A stretch of DNA of 61,453 bases. Source: Parasitella parasitica. Lineage: Eukaryota; Mucoromycota; Mucoromycetes; Mucorales; Mucoraceae. The stretch is from assembly GCA_025201805.1 (NCBI GenBank), contig MU619257.1, positions 258,780 through 320,232 of the forward strand. The letters run 5' to 3'. Positions 12,067 through 23,808 of the stretch are shown piece by piece; the first letter of the stretch is position 1, and the number at the start of each line of letters is the position of its first letter. Both the position numbers and the translations under genes were made by a program. The notes beneath the pieces were generated by a model. The model searched no databases, was not told the origin of the DNA, and saw only the letters and a program-made list of their open reading frames with translations.

Positions 12067-12390
12067 TTAACCATCAAGCACAACTTGTATTTGAAGCAGA
12101 AACATTGTTAAAGTACAATGAAAGAGGAGCTGAGCAGCAGAGTCAATAGAGATCAAACAAACTGGACAGCGAGGAGAGTCAAACATGGCAGGCATTATGC
12201 GATGTAAAAAGCTACGGTGCAGGGTACACCCGACAATGAATCGGTACACCACATTGCGCTATATCGTAGTAAGAGACGGGCAGTGGAAACGTCGCGTAGT
12301 ATTGTTGGAGGTGTGACAGCCGAGATACAGTAACTGCCGAACGAAATATTTTGGTGAGGCCTGCGTGGTGACAAAAGATTGACCATCGTC
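12067..12390 (-). pseudogene. fragment of a LINE-type reverse transcriptase C-terminus
   Basis: Minus-strand reading gives a peptide with the pattern WYRF-like lead, then LHRSFLHRIMP, SPRCPVC, IDSAAQLLFHC. The spacing Cys-x2-Cys followed about 18 residues later by His-Cys, with IDS and LLFHC around it, is typical of the segment after the RT domain in non-LTR retrotransposon ORF2 proteins of fungi and animals. The frame shifts upstream (residues continue in a neighbouring frame to about 12390), and no RT palm motifs remain. It is a broken, 5'-truncated remnant. Confidence 0.5.
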
Positions 12391-12741
12391 GCAAATAAAT
12401 TGGTTCACAAAAGAAGCAAAATATACCTCGGAGCTCTTGAGGGGAGCAGGACTACAGACGGGGACGAAATAAGATTGAAACTAAAGGAGACTCCTCGCAC
12501 TCCATTATCTTCAAAACTAGATAAAAACAAAAGTTTAAAAGAAACTCTTTATGCCTGCGGGAAAGAAATCCATGAGAGATACAAACAAGGAAAGTCGTTG
12601 ACCGGTGATAAACTCAAAGCAATGAAATGGGGTCTATCAAGCATACTCAATTTTCAGAAACCAGGGAAAATGTTAATAGATGTTTGTTTGAACCTAAATT
12701 TTGGTAAGGGATCGCCAATAATAACAAGAAGTTCATTGTGA
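12379..12741 (+). CDS. unidentified 120-aa open frame, possibly part of a mobile element
   Basis: The frame is rich in Lys and charged residues and contains TTDGDEIRLKLKETPRTPLSSKLD and a helical stretch (LKETLYACGKEIHERYKQGK). After its stop another frame continues with a CPICKF zinc-ribbon-like motif (about 12810-12830), so the original protein may have been longer and frameshifted. It overlaps the LINE relic end and precedes repeat copy A. I do not recognise the family. Confidence 0.3.
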   Translation: MTIVANKLVHKRSKIYLGALEGSRTTDGDEIRLKLKETPRTPLSSKLDKNKSLKETLYACGKEIHERYKQGKSLTGDKLKAMKWGLSSILNFQKPGKMLIDVCLNLNFGKGSPIITRSSL

Positions 12742-13329
12742 AGGTCCCTGATCTTGAAAAATTGTTACAAGAAAAATTATTAGAGGAAAAATTATTAGAG
12801 AATAAATGCCCCATCTGCAAATTTCAAACAACCTTACAATCCCAATATTTTGATCTTATCGTCGTCCGAAATCGATGCTAAGCGTTGGCTTGCTTGGTCT
12901 GCTTGAAAGAGTAGTATTGTTTGATGATGATGATGCAAGATATGGTATTACTGCCATATCGAATGCTGTAAAAACTGAGGATAACGACTAACTGGCGAGT
13001 ATCATTTATGATAACTGTGGGCCAGAGTAATTCAGAAATGCATTTAGTAGAGGTAAAGAGGCAATGATTTGTTCAGCATGGCTTGGTTTATTCTTTATGC
13101 AAATCTAAGTGTCAATGTGCAATTTTTGTATAATTTTGCAGTTAACTATCTATTTCTGGGCCATTGCGCAGTGAGAATAAGCAATGTATCAAATGAGCCT
13201 GGCTCCGGTGTGCTTACCGGTAATAGCAGAAATTATGAACCAGGGCTACTATCTGTCTACAGTCTTTTATGGTTTCTGAAAGAAAAAAGTTCGAGTAAAT
13301 GATAAATGTCACGATGTTTGTAATCTCTA

Positions 13330-15326
13330 TATATTAGGGTTTCTGATAACAAACCTTTTATTACTGATAAAAGCTGAGACATTTCTGAGAGAAGAGAAAT
13401 GTCCCCTCAAGAAGATTTCAAGTAGAAAGAAGAAGTATTAAATGCAATCTTCAACGGGACACAATACAAATTTTTTTGAGATCCATAATGCTTGAATGTT
13501 GATAAATGATTTCAGATATATCCGTTATAAATTAGATATCTAAATAACCTCAAATAGTTAGACAAGTATATAGAACTGCATATATTATTAAGGTATTTAG
13601 TTGTATGCATCCGTCAAATTATGCATTTATACAATGGCAGTTTATTTCTGAATCCAACTTTAAACCAACCATTCCATTCTGTTTCCTCTTTTAAAATCGT
13701 GGCATATTCAAGCAAATGACAATCTCTATCTTTTATAACTTCGCATTTTCATTTTATGTTACATCTGTTAAGTTAAGTCAACACATCCAATATCAAAGAA
13801 GAATATACAGTCGGGAATCGTTATAACGGAAGGGTTGGTGGACTAAAATGTGTTTGGTATAACGAGTTATCCCTTATTCAGAATTTGATACTCTACAGTA
13901 CAGTCTCTAAAACCTAGAACCTGGAATCTACCAGAAGTTTATTATGACGCTTAACTTTTGTGAGTAAAACTACCCTCAACATCAATCCTATCCTCTATTT
14001 TATATGTTTAGCATTATTATAAGCAACAATGATAATAGGGCTAGCAACTTATGAATTATTCACAAATAACAAGGTGTTATTTCAGTAGAGTATTCATTAA
14101 ATATCCTCTTATGCTTCCAGCTCGATGAGCCATACCTGTTTGATGATATTACTATGAAGAAAGGTATACTTGCGGCACCAAAAAAAAAAACTTACTTAAT
14201 AGAGCTATGTCATGTACTAAAATTGATATTGACATGGTATCACCTCCAGATAGGTATTTTTCACAGCTTAAAAGCAAAAACTTTAGCTTTGTGTGCCATT
14301 TTTTGATTGATTTTTATAATAAAAGTGCCCTGAAAACACCAGAAATAGTATCCATTGGAAAAAGACTATATTATATATGATTTTGGTGCAATTTGAGCAT
14401 GATTTTTTTTTCGATGCAAAATGACGGATTTTTCCGATTTTTTCCTTGTATCCGCACATCCAAAATCATTGATTGTGCATTATCCTCGATTTTGACCTCA
14501 AAAATGTAACTTTTTACTATGTCATATATTGGAGGAAAATGATCGTAAAAGACCATTGCTTGATCTGAAAGACTGGAAATGCGCTCTGATTAAGCAAAAT
14601 GTTGACTTTTTCCTCTTGATCTGTTTTTGATGTTTTTTAAACAGAATTTCTTTCATGAGCATACAGAAATTTATAAAATGATACCATCGTGTAGAGCGCC
14701 CAAAAATACAGCTATTAACATAGAATGACAGCCGTAGTATGCATAATATCAGAGGATGATATCTTACCTCAAAGGAGTAATTTTGTTTTCGAATTGTCCA
14801 AATGGAGATTCTGAAAGAATTTTTTCTTCCTGATTTTGGATGCGTTTAATCTCCGCTATCAAAGAAAAATGGCGCTTTTTTGAAGAAAGCATTAGCTTTG
14901 AGAAACCATAGCTTATTCAATTCAATTCAATTCAAAAAAAAAAAAAACAATTACAACCTATTTTATTTAAATTTTGTGCTTCTTGGCTTTCTAATGGTAG
15001 CACTTGCATGTCTGTACCTGGCCTGACGATCTCACGCTCCGATTTTGAAAAATACTTTTCGAAAAAAAGTCAGAAAAGTCGCCATCTTCATCTGATGTCA
15101 ACTTAAAAAGTACAAAAACTTGCTCTAAGCTATAAAAATATGTGATCAAAAGGTGCCTTACAGTCTAATTTATTACTTTGAATTAATTGTTTTTGTGTTT
15201 AAAATCGTTAAACATTGTTTTCTTACAGTTTTTGTCTTTTTTCTAACAGTAACACACTGAAGTTCGCGTAGACAAAATAAAGGCCGCCTAAAATCTATTC
15301 TGGCAGAGAGCTTATTTCACAACACA
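13330..15326 (-). mobile_element. repeat element copy A, rearranged and truncated, inverted relative to copy B
   Basis: From about 14140 to 15326 the sequence is the reverse complement of copy B (25995-27325) with scattered mismatches and small indels. Matching landmarks are the lysine/phenylalanine-coding stretch near 14371-14556, the GGCACCAAAAAA block at 14175, and the ACAGTTTTTGTC block near 15227. A terminal-repeat sequence ATATTAGGGTTTCTG lies at 13331-13345. About 730 bp (roughly 13390-14120) is inserted relative to B, and the right terminus is missing after about 15326. A CAATT microsatellite with an A run at 14917-14946 interrupts the former coding part. Peptides encoded on the minus strand (FYDHFPPIYDIVKS, KYFSKSEREIVRPG) match those of copy B but no full ORF survives. 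Flanking homology also extends left to about 13265. Confidence 0.6.
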
Positions 15327-15743
15327 TTAATCATAAAAAGACTATATGCAACAAAATGCAAAATAAATGACCATATATATATTCTTATAGAGAAACAATT
15401 AATTTTTCAACTAAATCATTGTTTTCCTATTACTGTACACTGCAGTGGCAGAATACTTTGATTTTATAATTATATAATGGTTTTGTTCTAGGATCTTCTG
15501 TTTGATTTGTTTACAAGAAATATTCTATTTAAAACAAAGCTTCAAAGGGTTGAAGTTTTGCGTGAAGACAAAAATTATCAAGGTGCTACTTGTTTTGTTT
15601 TATGCTTTGATCTTACTGTTGATCTATACTGCAGAATGGCTGTGCCTGTCAACGACAGCATGGACTGCTTTTCTTATTGAAGTTTCGTATTTTTTTTTTG
15701 AATAAATCCTCTTGCCTCTTTATTGAAATTACCATCAAACGAT

Positions 15744-16909
<1,166 letters not shown>

Positions 16910-17437
16910 TTTTTGTACATTTTCTATTTTGCCATCGCCTTCAAAACAGCATCATTTTTCTTTTTATTTATTTGATATATGTATATTTAGACTCGATTAA
17001 AGACGAACCGTATAACAACATACACGCTATAGGGCTTGGCTAGTCTTTATAAAGCTGTTTGTCTCTCTTTGGATGGTTCATCCTTGGGAAATACATTTAT
17101 ACCTGACGATATTTGAGTGAAAAATAGATATTAATGCAGTTTGTAGATGACATTTACTGCTTTTCGAATCTTGTAGCACTTGCTATGCTATAAAAACCAG
17201 CCTATGAATGCTTCTTGGTCATTATGTCTGGTTATCGTATTATACAAAACCCGTAGTTGCTCAAAGGCAGAATGACGTCTATAGACCAAGCGGGTTGATT
17301 GTTTGGTACTTGTCTTCAACATACAACTGTAAGTGTTGTACCTTATCTCTTGTTTCGTGACCGCGCTACGAGCAGCATCAAGGTAATGAAAATCTTTTTC
17401 CAAGGAACCAGCTTTTTCATTATATCTTATACACAAC
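16910..17437. other. intergenic region between DIM1 and the Abitram-like gene
   Basis: About 530 bp in tandem orientation. It should carry the DIM1 3' end and the promoter of the next gene. An 83-codon minus frame at 17188-17439 is featureless and starts against the next gene's ATG, so I treat it as chance. Confidence 0.5.
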
Positions 17438-17920
17438 ATGAACGGAGAAGCTGATTACGACACTAAAAAGTACGAGAAGCTCACAAGCAACTGGAATAAT
17501 GACCCAACAGCATTTTTGAGCCTTTATTATTCATTGTTTTATAAGAAATCGCAAGATCTGGTCATGTATGTTCGCCAGGCGCCTAGTAAAGTATGTGTGT
17601 TAGGAATGAGCACATTTCCAGCACAGCTTGCCCGGGTCAATATGCATTCTGAATTAGTAAGCCAAAAAGTAAAAAAGGATACTATCTTGTGCGATCTGCT
17701 TGACGTGTCAGATCAAATCATTGGACATGTCAAAGCAGAGATGGATGGCAAGCTGCTGGAACTCAACAGTCGGTTTGCAACTGAAAGTTTGGATGCATTG
17801 TTGGGAGGGAAACATTGCATGGACATTGGGTTCATTGCCATCATTTTGCCCAAAGTGGAAGACACAGCTGTTCAACTAAAAGACTTTCAAACTGAAGAAG
17901 AATACTTTGGTCAACAATAA
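17438..17920 (+). CDS. Abitram (FAM206/Simiate) family protein
   Basis: A single exon of 160 aa. The fold expected from the family is a lipoyl/biotinyl-carrier-like barrel (glycine-cleavage-H-like). The sequence shows the family signature in its second half: VKAEMDGKLLELNSRF, then GFIAIILPKVEDT, and the closing FQTEEEY. The animal member binds actin and modulates transcription; what the fungal member does is not known. Length is slightly below the roughly 180 aa of animal proteins. The ATG at 17438 follows a stop-containing leader and begins the alignable region (KYEKLTSNW). No lipoylation-type lysine motif is evident, so it is probably not a carrier enzyme. Confidence 0.75.
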   Translation: MNGEADYDTKKYEKLTSNWNNDPTAFLSLYYSLFYKKSQDLVMYVRQAPSKVCVLGMSTFPAQLARVNMHSELVSQKVKKDTILCDLLDVSDQIIGHVKAEMDGKLLELNSRFATESLDALLGGKHCMDIGFIAIILPKVEDTAVQLKDFQTEEEYFGQQ

Positions 17921-18083
17921 CAATTATCCTTAATAGGCCTGAATCATGTGCATGTATCTCTGTGCCTGTGTGTGTATTTATGTGATACGACTCTCCAGAA
18001 TAAAACTTTCTTTTTTTTTTTTTTTTTTCTTGCCTATCATTATTTCTCCCTTTCTGCTCCAACTTTTTAATCAGCACAATTGA

Positions 18084-19480
18084 ATGGGACAAGCAAGCTC
18101 ATCGCCCAAATCTTTGGGATTTTTCAAAAAGAATCTAGTGACAAAAGAATACGAAGACATGTCAAACAAATTTACAAAAGCAACAATGTCTACATTGGCT
18201 GTGCCTGTGATTATTGTCGCTTATCCGTTGCTAAATGCGTACACCTTTCAAGATTCAGATATAACTGGATATCGTATTGTAGACGGCGCTATCGGCGGTG
18301 TATTAGGCGTCATTGGCTGTAAGCATATAGATATTGCATTTACATTGGTGTTAACGCACATATCTTGTAGGGCCTTTGGCTCCAATTATGGCAATATGGG
18401 GTGCCATTCAAATCAACTTTAAAGAGAAGCCATCGCTACCATTGCCGGTTCCTGAAGAAATATTAGAGAAAGCTCAACAAGACATCAGTCTGAATATATC
18501 GCAGTTTTATAATGTTGCAGTTGTTGGATGCTCAGGAACAGGGAAGGTTTGTCTTGGCTTTGGAAATCGAAAAGGAGGGTTTGAGTGTTAAATGAAACCA
18601 TAGAGCTCCATTGTAAATGCGATTCGAGGATACAAAGATATACATCCAAAATCATCCAAAGTGGGGGAAGTGGAAACAACAGAGAAACCACTACCCTTTC
18701 AACATCCCGATTTAACGTCTCTGATTATTTGGGATATGCCAGGTGTTGGCACATCAAGTCACCAAAGAGAAACCTACTTCCAAGACAACTATTTGAGTTG
18801 CTTTGATCTATTGGTGATCGTATTAGGTAACAGGTAGGACAAACAAGGGATGATGATCGAATTTGGAGGCTTATTCTGAATTAGGTTAATGCAGGACGAC
18901 ATTGATATCGCAACACAAGCCAAGGAACATAGAATTCCAATTTTGTTTATTCGTAGTAAATCAGATCAAGTAAGTGTAGGCATATCATTTCTGTTTCGTG
19001 GCTATTACTGACACAAAAGCTAGGCAATTGAAAGCAAGACAATGAGACATGAGGGAAATGACGAATATCAATGGGCTACTGCAGTGGGTGAATTTGTGTT
19101 GGAGGTGAGACCTTTCTTTGTTTCGTTTTTTATAAATATGCGTGTAACCTGGGCAATGTTTACAGGTTCGAGACTCTGTCTTTTCACAGCTCCGGCAAAA
19201 TCAATTGAACACGAAAAAGTTGTTTATCGTATCAGCAGAATCGCTTAGGATGTTTGTAGCAACAATTAATAAACAAGAGGAACGAAAAACGATCAAAACT
19301 ATTGATGAGGAACGATTTATGACATCTTTGATTGAAGGAGTTGTTACCAAAAGAAACTACTGCCAAAAACAGGCCAGACTACAGGAGAAACGAAAGAAAA
19401 AAACGAGTAAAAAGAAACAAAAAGACATTTCATCCGTTGATAGCAATCAAAGCAATAATAATATCAATGGAAACGTGTAA
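18084..19480 (+). CDS. IRG-like membrane-associated GTPase with N-myristoylation motif
   Basis: Six exons (18084-18318, 18371-18546, 18604-18833, 18885-18969, 19024-19104, 19166-19480) encode 373 aa. The N-terminus MGQASSSPKS fits the N-myristoylation rule (Gly2, Ser6) and closely resembles the start of vertebrate Irga6. Hydrophobic helices follow at about 35-55 and 67-93, then a G domain: G1 GCSGTGKSS (131-139), a GEVETT switch region, G3 WDMPGVG (180-186), a QDDIDIA segment like the RF..DIDIAK block of IRG proteins, and G4 RSKSD (237-241). The C-terminus is a Lys-rich tail (RKKKTSKKKQKD). Family knowledge: immunity-related GTPases bind intracellular membranes and oligomerise. What this fungal protein does is unknown. 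The assignment rests on motif order and the DMPG and SKSD forms; a more distant dynamin/septin-type GTPase is less likely. Confidence 0.75.
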
Positions 19481-19745
19481 ATCTATCAATAAATAATGCT
19501 TGTGTGATGATATAAGATGTCTATATTTGGTTGCTTATGTAGCAAATTGCTTGAATGTCTGCATGAATTGTGTGAAATGGTGCGATGTCGACGTTCAGAT
19601 CAGGTATTCGTTTGTAGTGCTCAGTCTAGCAATCCTTCAAATGTCACAAATGCTCATGTATGATAAAACTACCTTTCACATGAATGCAAGAGCCTATTTT
19701 CCTTAGCCATCGTTCTTCACTGTCATTATTCATATTATCACTTAG

Positions 19746-20030
19746 CTACCAAGAGCATTTAAAAATGGGCTCTTCAAGAAGCAATGCTATAACAAAGTAG
19801 TTGAGAACGCCAAGAAAACTGTTAGCGACGCTGTCGGAAATGATTCGCTTCAATCCAAAGGCCAACCTCAAAATATTTCAGGTAAAATCGAAAGTACCTT
19901 GGTCAACGTGAAAAGGTATGCTACAGGTGCATACAATCAAGCTTCAGACGCTGTCAAAGGCACCATTGATTATTTGCCTGGCAATACCACCTATGAAGCT
20001 GGCGATGAGGTTATAAAAAAAAAAGTTTAA
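19746..20030 (+). pseudogene. relic of a CsbD/Hmp1-like small stress protein
   Basis: From the acceptor-like CACTTAG at 19740-19746 an open frame without ATG runs to TAA at 20028-20030. It contains two loosely repeated units of the kind found in fungal CsbD-like or 'mismatched base pair and cruciform DNA recognition' proteins: NAKKTVSDAVGNDSLQSKGQ, and later AYNQASDAVKGTIDYLPGNT. It ends in a homopolymer-encoded KKKV. No convincing 5' exon is seen upstream (the nearby 19500-19706 frame is unrelated in composition), so it is more likely a broken copy than a gene, although an unrecognised first exon would change this. Confidence 0.4.
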
Positions 20031-20454
20031 TATACACAAAGCTTAGTTTGGTTAAGTAGAATGGCATTATAAAGAAGTGCCTGAATGTGAAGATGAAATA
20101 CTATGATTCTATCTTAGACAAAACATTGCCGTTGAATCCAGAAATCTCATATCACTTAAGCATTACAGTACTATTTCTTTTATTTGACCTGTGAAATTTG
20201 CTGTATATAACCCTACAAAATGTACTATATATCCAGGGTGCTTTGAATGTCGCACAGGCAATAAAAGTTACTATTCCTTATTGTTGCTGTTGTTTGTGCC
20301 TGCTATCTACAAATGCAGCATTATTAAATAAGTACATTTACGAGCACTAATGAAAGAAAAAGTAGGAGAAAATAACAAAATGCAAGCAATTTCTACATTT
20401 AATATTTGTAAGAATGCTCTATTTTGACGAGGATAATGCAATTGACGGTTGCAA

Positions 20455-21813
20455 CTATAAAAAATATTTAATTCGGATAGTTTGTTTTGATTTCGATCTT
20501 CTTGATCTAGCAACTGAAGCCGCAGCTGCAGAAGAAGGCGATATCAACACCAAGAGTGCTTGTGATCTCTTTTGCGATTTTCTTTCTTGAATAATGGGCT
20601 TACTGGAGCTATGTACAGATAGCGTTGTTTTTGTATCATCGTCATCATCCTCTTCTAGCTCACTATCGCTACTGAGTATACTACTAAAAACACTTTTACT
20701 GTCATAGGATCTAGTAGGCCGAGGCGCAATCGCTTCTGTTGTGTTTTCGTGGTGCTCGCAGCAGGAGCCAGTGCTACATGGTGACAAAAAATGGTTACCG
20801 CCTGAAACCTCAACTTTTTCATCAAAGGCGCCATTGCTGCTATTGTTGATAACCTCCTTGTTTTTGTCGTCTAATAATAGCTTCGCTGTCTCCTTTTGTT
20901 TCTGTCCCTTAATATTATGGTCAGTTTGCCGCTGACAATTATTTTGGGATGATGCATAGAGCAGTTGAGATGCTAATGTAAAAGATTGGCTATTCTTCAA
21001 AACTTTTGGTCTTATTACTGGGCTATCAGTGGTAGGCTGTACTGCTTCATCAATCGCTTCATTGATCATGTCGCGTAGAGAAATAGACCGAACCCTTGAT
21101 TCCTTTTGAGAGTTTCTAAAGTGGTATCTGGGGGGCAAGGCCAAATGATTTCTGCTTTCATGGAAATCTGTTTGACGGCGGCGTAAATTAGTACGCACTA
21201 AATCAGATAAATAAGTCAATTGAGAAGCACCATCGTCTTGGTCGCTGTCACCTTCTGTTTGCGTTTTTTTTGGTACTGTATGAACAATATTCTTGCGGGG
21301 GTGGTGAGAGAATATCTCACTCTCATCTTCATTATCAAAATCAAATATATTTTCACTGGCAACGTTCGGAAGTGATTGAGCACGACCAATTTCTGATAGT
21401 AAAGACGGACTACTATTGCTATAGTTTTTTAGGTGATGACTTGACGATTTGCTGGTAGCCGACAATTCGTGCAAAGAACTGTTACGTCCATTGCTTCCAA
21501 AAAGAGCATACTTACTTTTGTACAATGTTTTGCCAATGATTTCATTACCACACTCGCCAATACCGTTTGATCTATTGGTGTAAGTTGGAGATCTTAATTC
21601 AGAGCGCAATTTAATGAGGCGAGATGCATAGTGAATACAGGACTGGAAGTTTCTGCCGTTAGTGAAGAGATCTTCATTGTTATTGTTGTTAACGTTCTTG
21701 TAACTATATTTAGATGTCGGTTCATGGCTAGTGTCGTTATGCAAAGATGGAAATACTAGAGAAGGCTGCTTAAAAACACCATCTAATGATGACTCTGTCG
21801 AAATTAAAGACAT
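20455..21813 (-). CDS. unknown 452-aa Ser/Asn-rich protein
   Basis: One exon, 452 codons, ATG at 21813 directly 3' of the poly-A/gap stretch (its upstream side). The sequence is mostly low complexity (Ser, Asn, Asp/Glu runs such as SELEEDDDDD near residue 385), with short conserved-looking islands: FQSCIHYASRLIKLRSELRS (about 54-74), LTYLSDLVRTNLRRRQTDF (about 196-214), SISLRDMINEAIDEAV (about 239-254), and a basic tail (RSRRSKSKQTIRIKYFL). No membrane segment or signal peptide. Inference: a disordered regulatory protein with short docking helices. The family is not recognised. The 5' part of the transcript runs into an assembly gap, so an additional upstream exon cannot be excluded. Confidence 0.55.
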   Translation of the reverse strand: MSLISTESSLDGVFKQPSLVFPSLHNDTSHEPTSKYSYKNVNNNNNEDLFTNGRNFQSCIHYASRLIKLRSELRSPTYTNRSNGIGECGNEIIGKTLYKSKYALFGSNGRNSSLHELSATSKSSSHHLKNYSNSSPSLLSEIGRAQSLPNVASENIFDFDNEDESEIFSHHPRKNIVHTVPKKTQTEGDSDQDDGASQLTYLSDLVRTNLRRRQTDFHESRNHLALPPRYHFRNSQKESRVRSISLRDMINEAIDEAVQPTTDSPVIRPKVLKNSQSFTLASQLLYASSQNNCQRQTDHNIKGQKQKETAKLLLDDKNKEVINNSSNGAFDEKVEVSGGNHFLSPCSTGSCCEHHENTTEAIAPRPTRSYDSKSVFSSILSSDSELEEDDDDDTKTTLSVHSSSKPIIQERKSQKRSQALLVLISPSSAAAASVARSRRSKSKQTIRIKYFL

Positions 21814-21824
21814 TATTAAATGAG

Positions 21825-21856
<32 letters not shown>

Positions 21857-21866
21857 NNNNNNNNNN

Positions 21867-21955
<89 letters not shown>
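21825..21955. other. poly-A tract with a 10-N assembly gap
   Basis: A run of A from 21825 to 21956 interrupted by ten N at 21857-21866. True length is unknown. It separates the Ser-rich gene from the RING-ligase 3' flank. Homopolymer expansion or an assembly artefact are both possible; poly-Lys and poly-Phe frames across it are not genes. Confidence 0.9.
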
Positions 21956-21958
<3 letters not shown>

Positions 21959-22281
21959 AGCCAGAATAGCAGCTATATATACAAGCAAATTTAAGGGATA
22001 TATGTATACATATTCGTATCAAGACTGATCCTCTACATGTTTCCATTGTAATAAACATAATAGTTTCAATATGATTTCTAAAGGGAGTCGCTATTGTCTA
22101 CTGAAAACAAAGTTTTTTTGATTTTCAGGTACTTTACAATTACCATGTCCTACCATGCTGTCAAATTGTAAGATTTTTATCTTGTGAGATAATAATAAAA
22201 GTACAGGTACATTTTATTATGATGTATATAGTATATATGTAAAGCAGTATGATATGTACAAAATTGGATAATTACAACTAT

Positions 22282-23520
22282 TTAAACCATATTATCAGCA
22301 GCATCTGATGATAGTAGTAATGGGGAAACCTCGTCTCTCTTGTTTGTATAGTTAGATGCGTCGGTTGTTATGTCTCGCTTACAGATTGGGCACTATTAAT
22401 GCAAAACGAGTTATTATCGTACACCATTTCAGCCTCAAAATACACGTTACCAGTTTCTTTTGTGTGGTTAACCATGCATCAACGCATAGTGTGTGAAACT
22501 GATGATTGCAAGGTAACAGTCTCAATTCATTACCACTCTGATACTCTTCCAAACATATTGCACAACTATCAGGCTCTTGCTCTTTTTCGTCCAACTTGAA
22601 TATTTTGACAGTTAATTTCGACACTACGGAAACAGGCGCTAGCTCTCTTCTACGTTGGACTCCTTGTCGAATCTTCCAGGAGATGTAGATCAAAAACAGC
22701 ATGATCAAAGGGGATACGACCACAATAATCAAGATGTCAATTAATGGCCTATAGTACAGGGATTGATTAGCAAACAGTAACATCACATTCAAAACAACAA
22801 CAAACGGCCTCTCCCCCCTCTTTTTTTTCCCCTCTTTTTCCATTTACCCCTATTCGTACATGTATTTCTCTTAAAAAAAAAAAAAAAGAGTAAATGACTT
22901 ACCAAGTGACAATATCATCATATTGTAAAACTGCCATCATAGGCGTATCTAATACCTTTGATAACTGCAGAATTTTATTGTATTCTTTCATTGCCAAAAA
23001 TACACTGGGAATAGTAACATCGGTTGTATCGCCTAGCGTTGTTTGTAACACAAATGAGAAAAAAGCTTAGTTGCCAAATGTGAAAAAAATAAAATAAAAC
23101 AAAGCCCTTAGTCTTACCTGGCGCATACATGGTGATCCAGCCTGAATGCTCTGGATCGCCTACGACAACAGCAACAGCACCGCTCTTTTGCATATATCGA
23201 ACTTTTGTAATGAACGAGCATCCGCCTCTCTTCACTAATGCAATCCAGTCAGAACAGGGTGGCTCAACTATGCTACAACCAGTTGGATCTTGGCTCGGTT
23301 CGACTATAAAGCCGATTTTGCCATTAGGTGAGATTCTAGGACCAAATACTGCACTTCTGTCTTCAAACGTTTCATTTGAAATCTAATTAAAAATAGTTGA
23401 GTAATTCAAATCCATATGTGATGTGCTAGAATAATCAAACTTTACTGTGACATGTGTTGATGCATAGACAAAGGAGATGAAATACGAAATAAATACCAGC
23501 CAAAGGGGATGTAATCTCAT
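22282..23520 (-). CDS. PA-TM-RING-H2 E3 ubiquitin ligase
   Basis: Five exons (23520-23446, 23382-23118, 23032-22903, 22748-22451, 22392-22282) encode 292 aa. Order: signal peptide (residues 1-20), a protease-associated (PA) lumenal domain with the VKRGGCSFITKVRYMQKSGA block near 72-92, a transmembrane helix (about 159-181), a basic linker, then a RING-H2 finger at 219-260: C-A-I-C, LPCNHQFHTLC and CPIC, giving a C3H2C3 pattern with all eight ligands. The last exon supplies the final CPIC, so the splice at 22451/22392 is required. This is the architecture of the RNF13/RNF167/GRAIL family, which ubiquitinate membrane cargo in endosomes and vacuoles. Intron 3 is unusually long (154 nt) and contains T and A runs. 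It shares a 288-bp divergent promoter region with the downstream kinase gene. Confidence 0.92.
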
Positions 23521-23808
23521 TGCTTGCTATGGAGGGTATATTTATATATGTATACAGCGGTAGACGCAATTGAAGAAGAGGAAAGGGAAAAAAAAAAAAG
23601 TAAGAAAAAAAGGTTAAGGAAGAAAAAAGAAGCAGTTTCTATTTCAATGATTTTCAATCTGCTGCTTATATAACTTTGTAAGAGTATCATAACAGTTACC
23701 AGATGCAGCAATGGCAATTGAAAAACCGCATTCTAAAAAAGTTTTTCGCATTTCACTTTCTTGTTTCTGCTTTCTTTTCCTTCTCCATCTAATTTCACTG
23801 CAAGAACG

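Noticed and set aside
20741-20935. Plus-strand frame inside the Ser-rich gene
   Set aside because: Antisense shadow of a longer intact minus frame.
21770-22058. Poly-Phe and poly-Lys frames across the gap
   Set aside because: Homopolymer artefacts.
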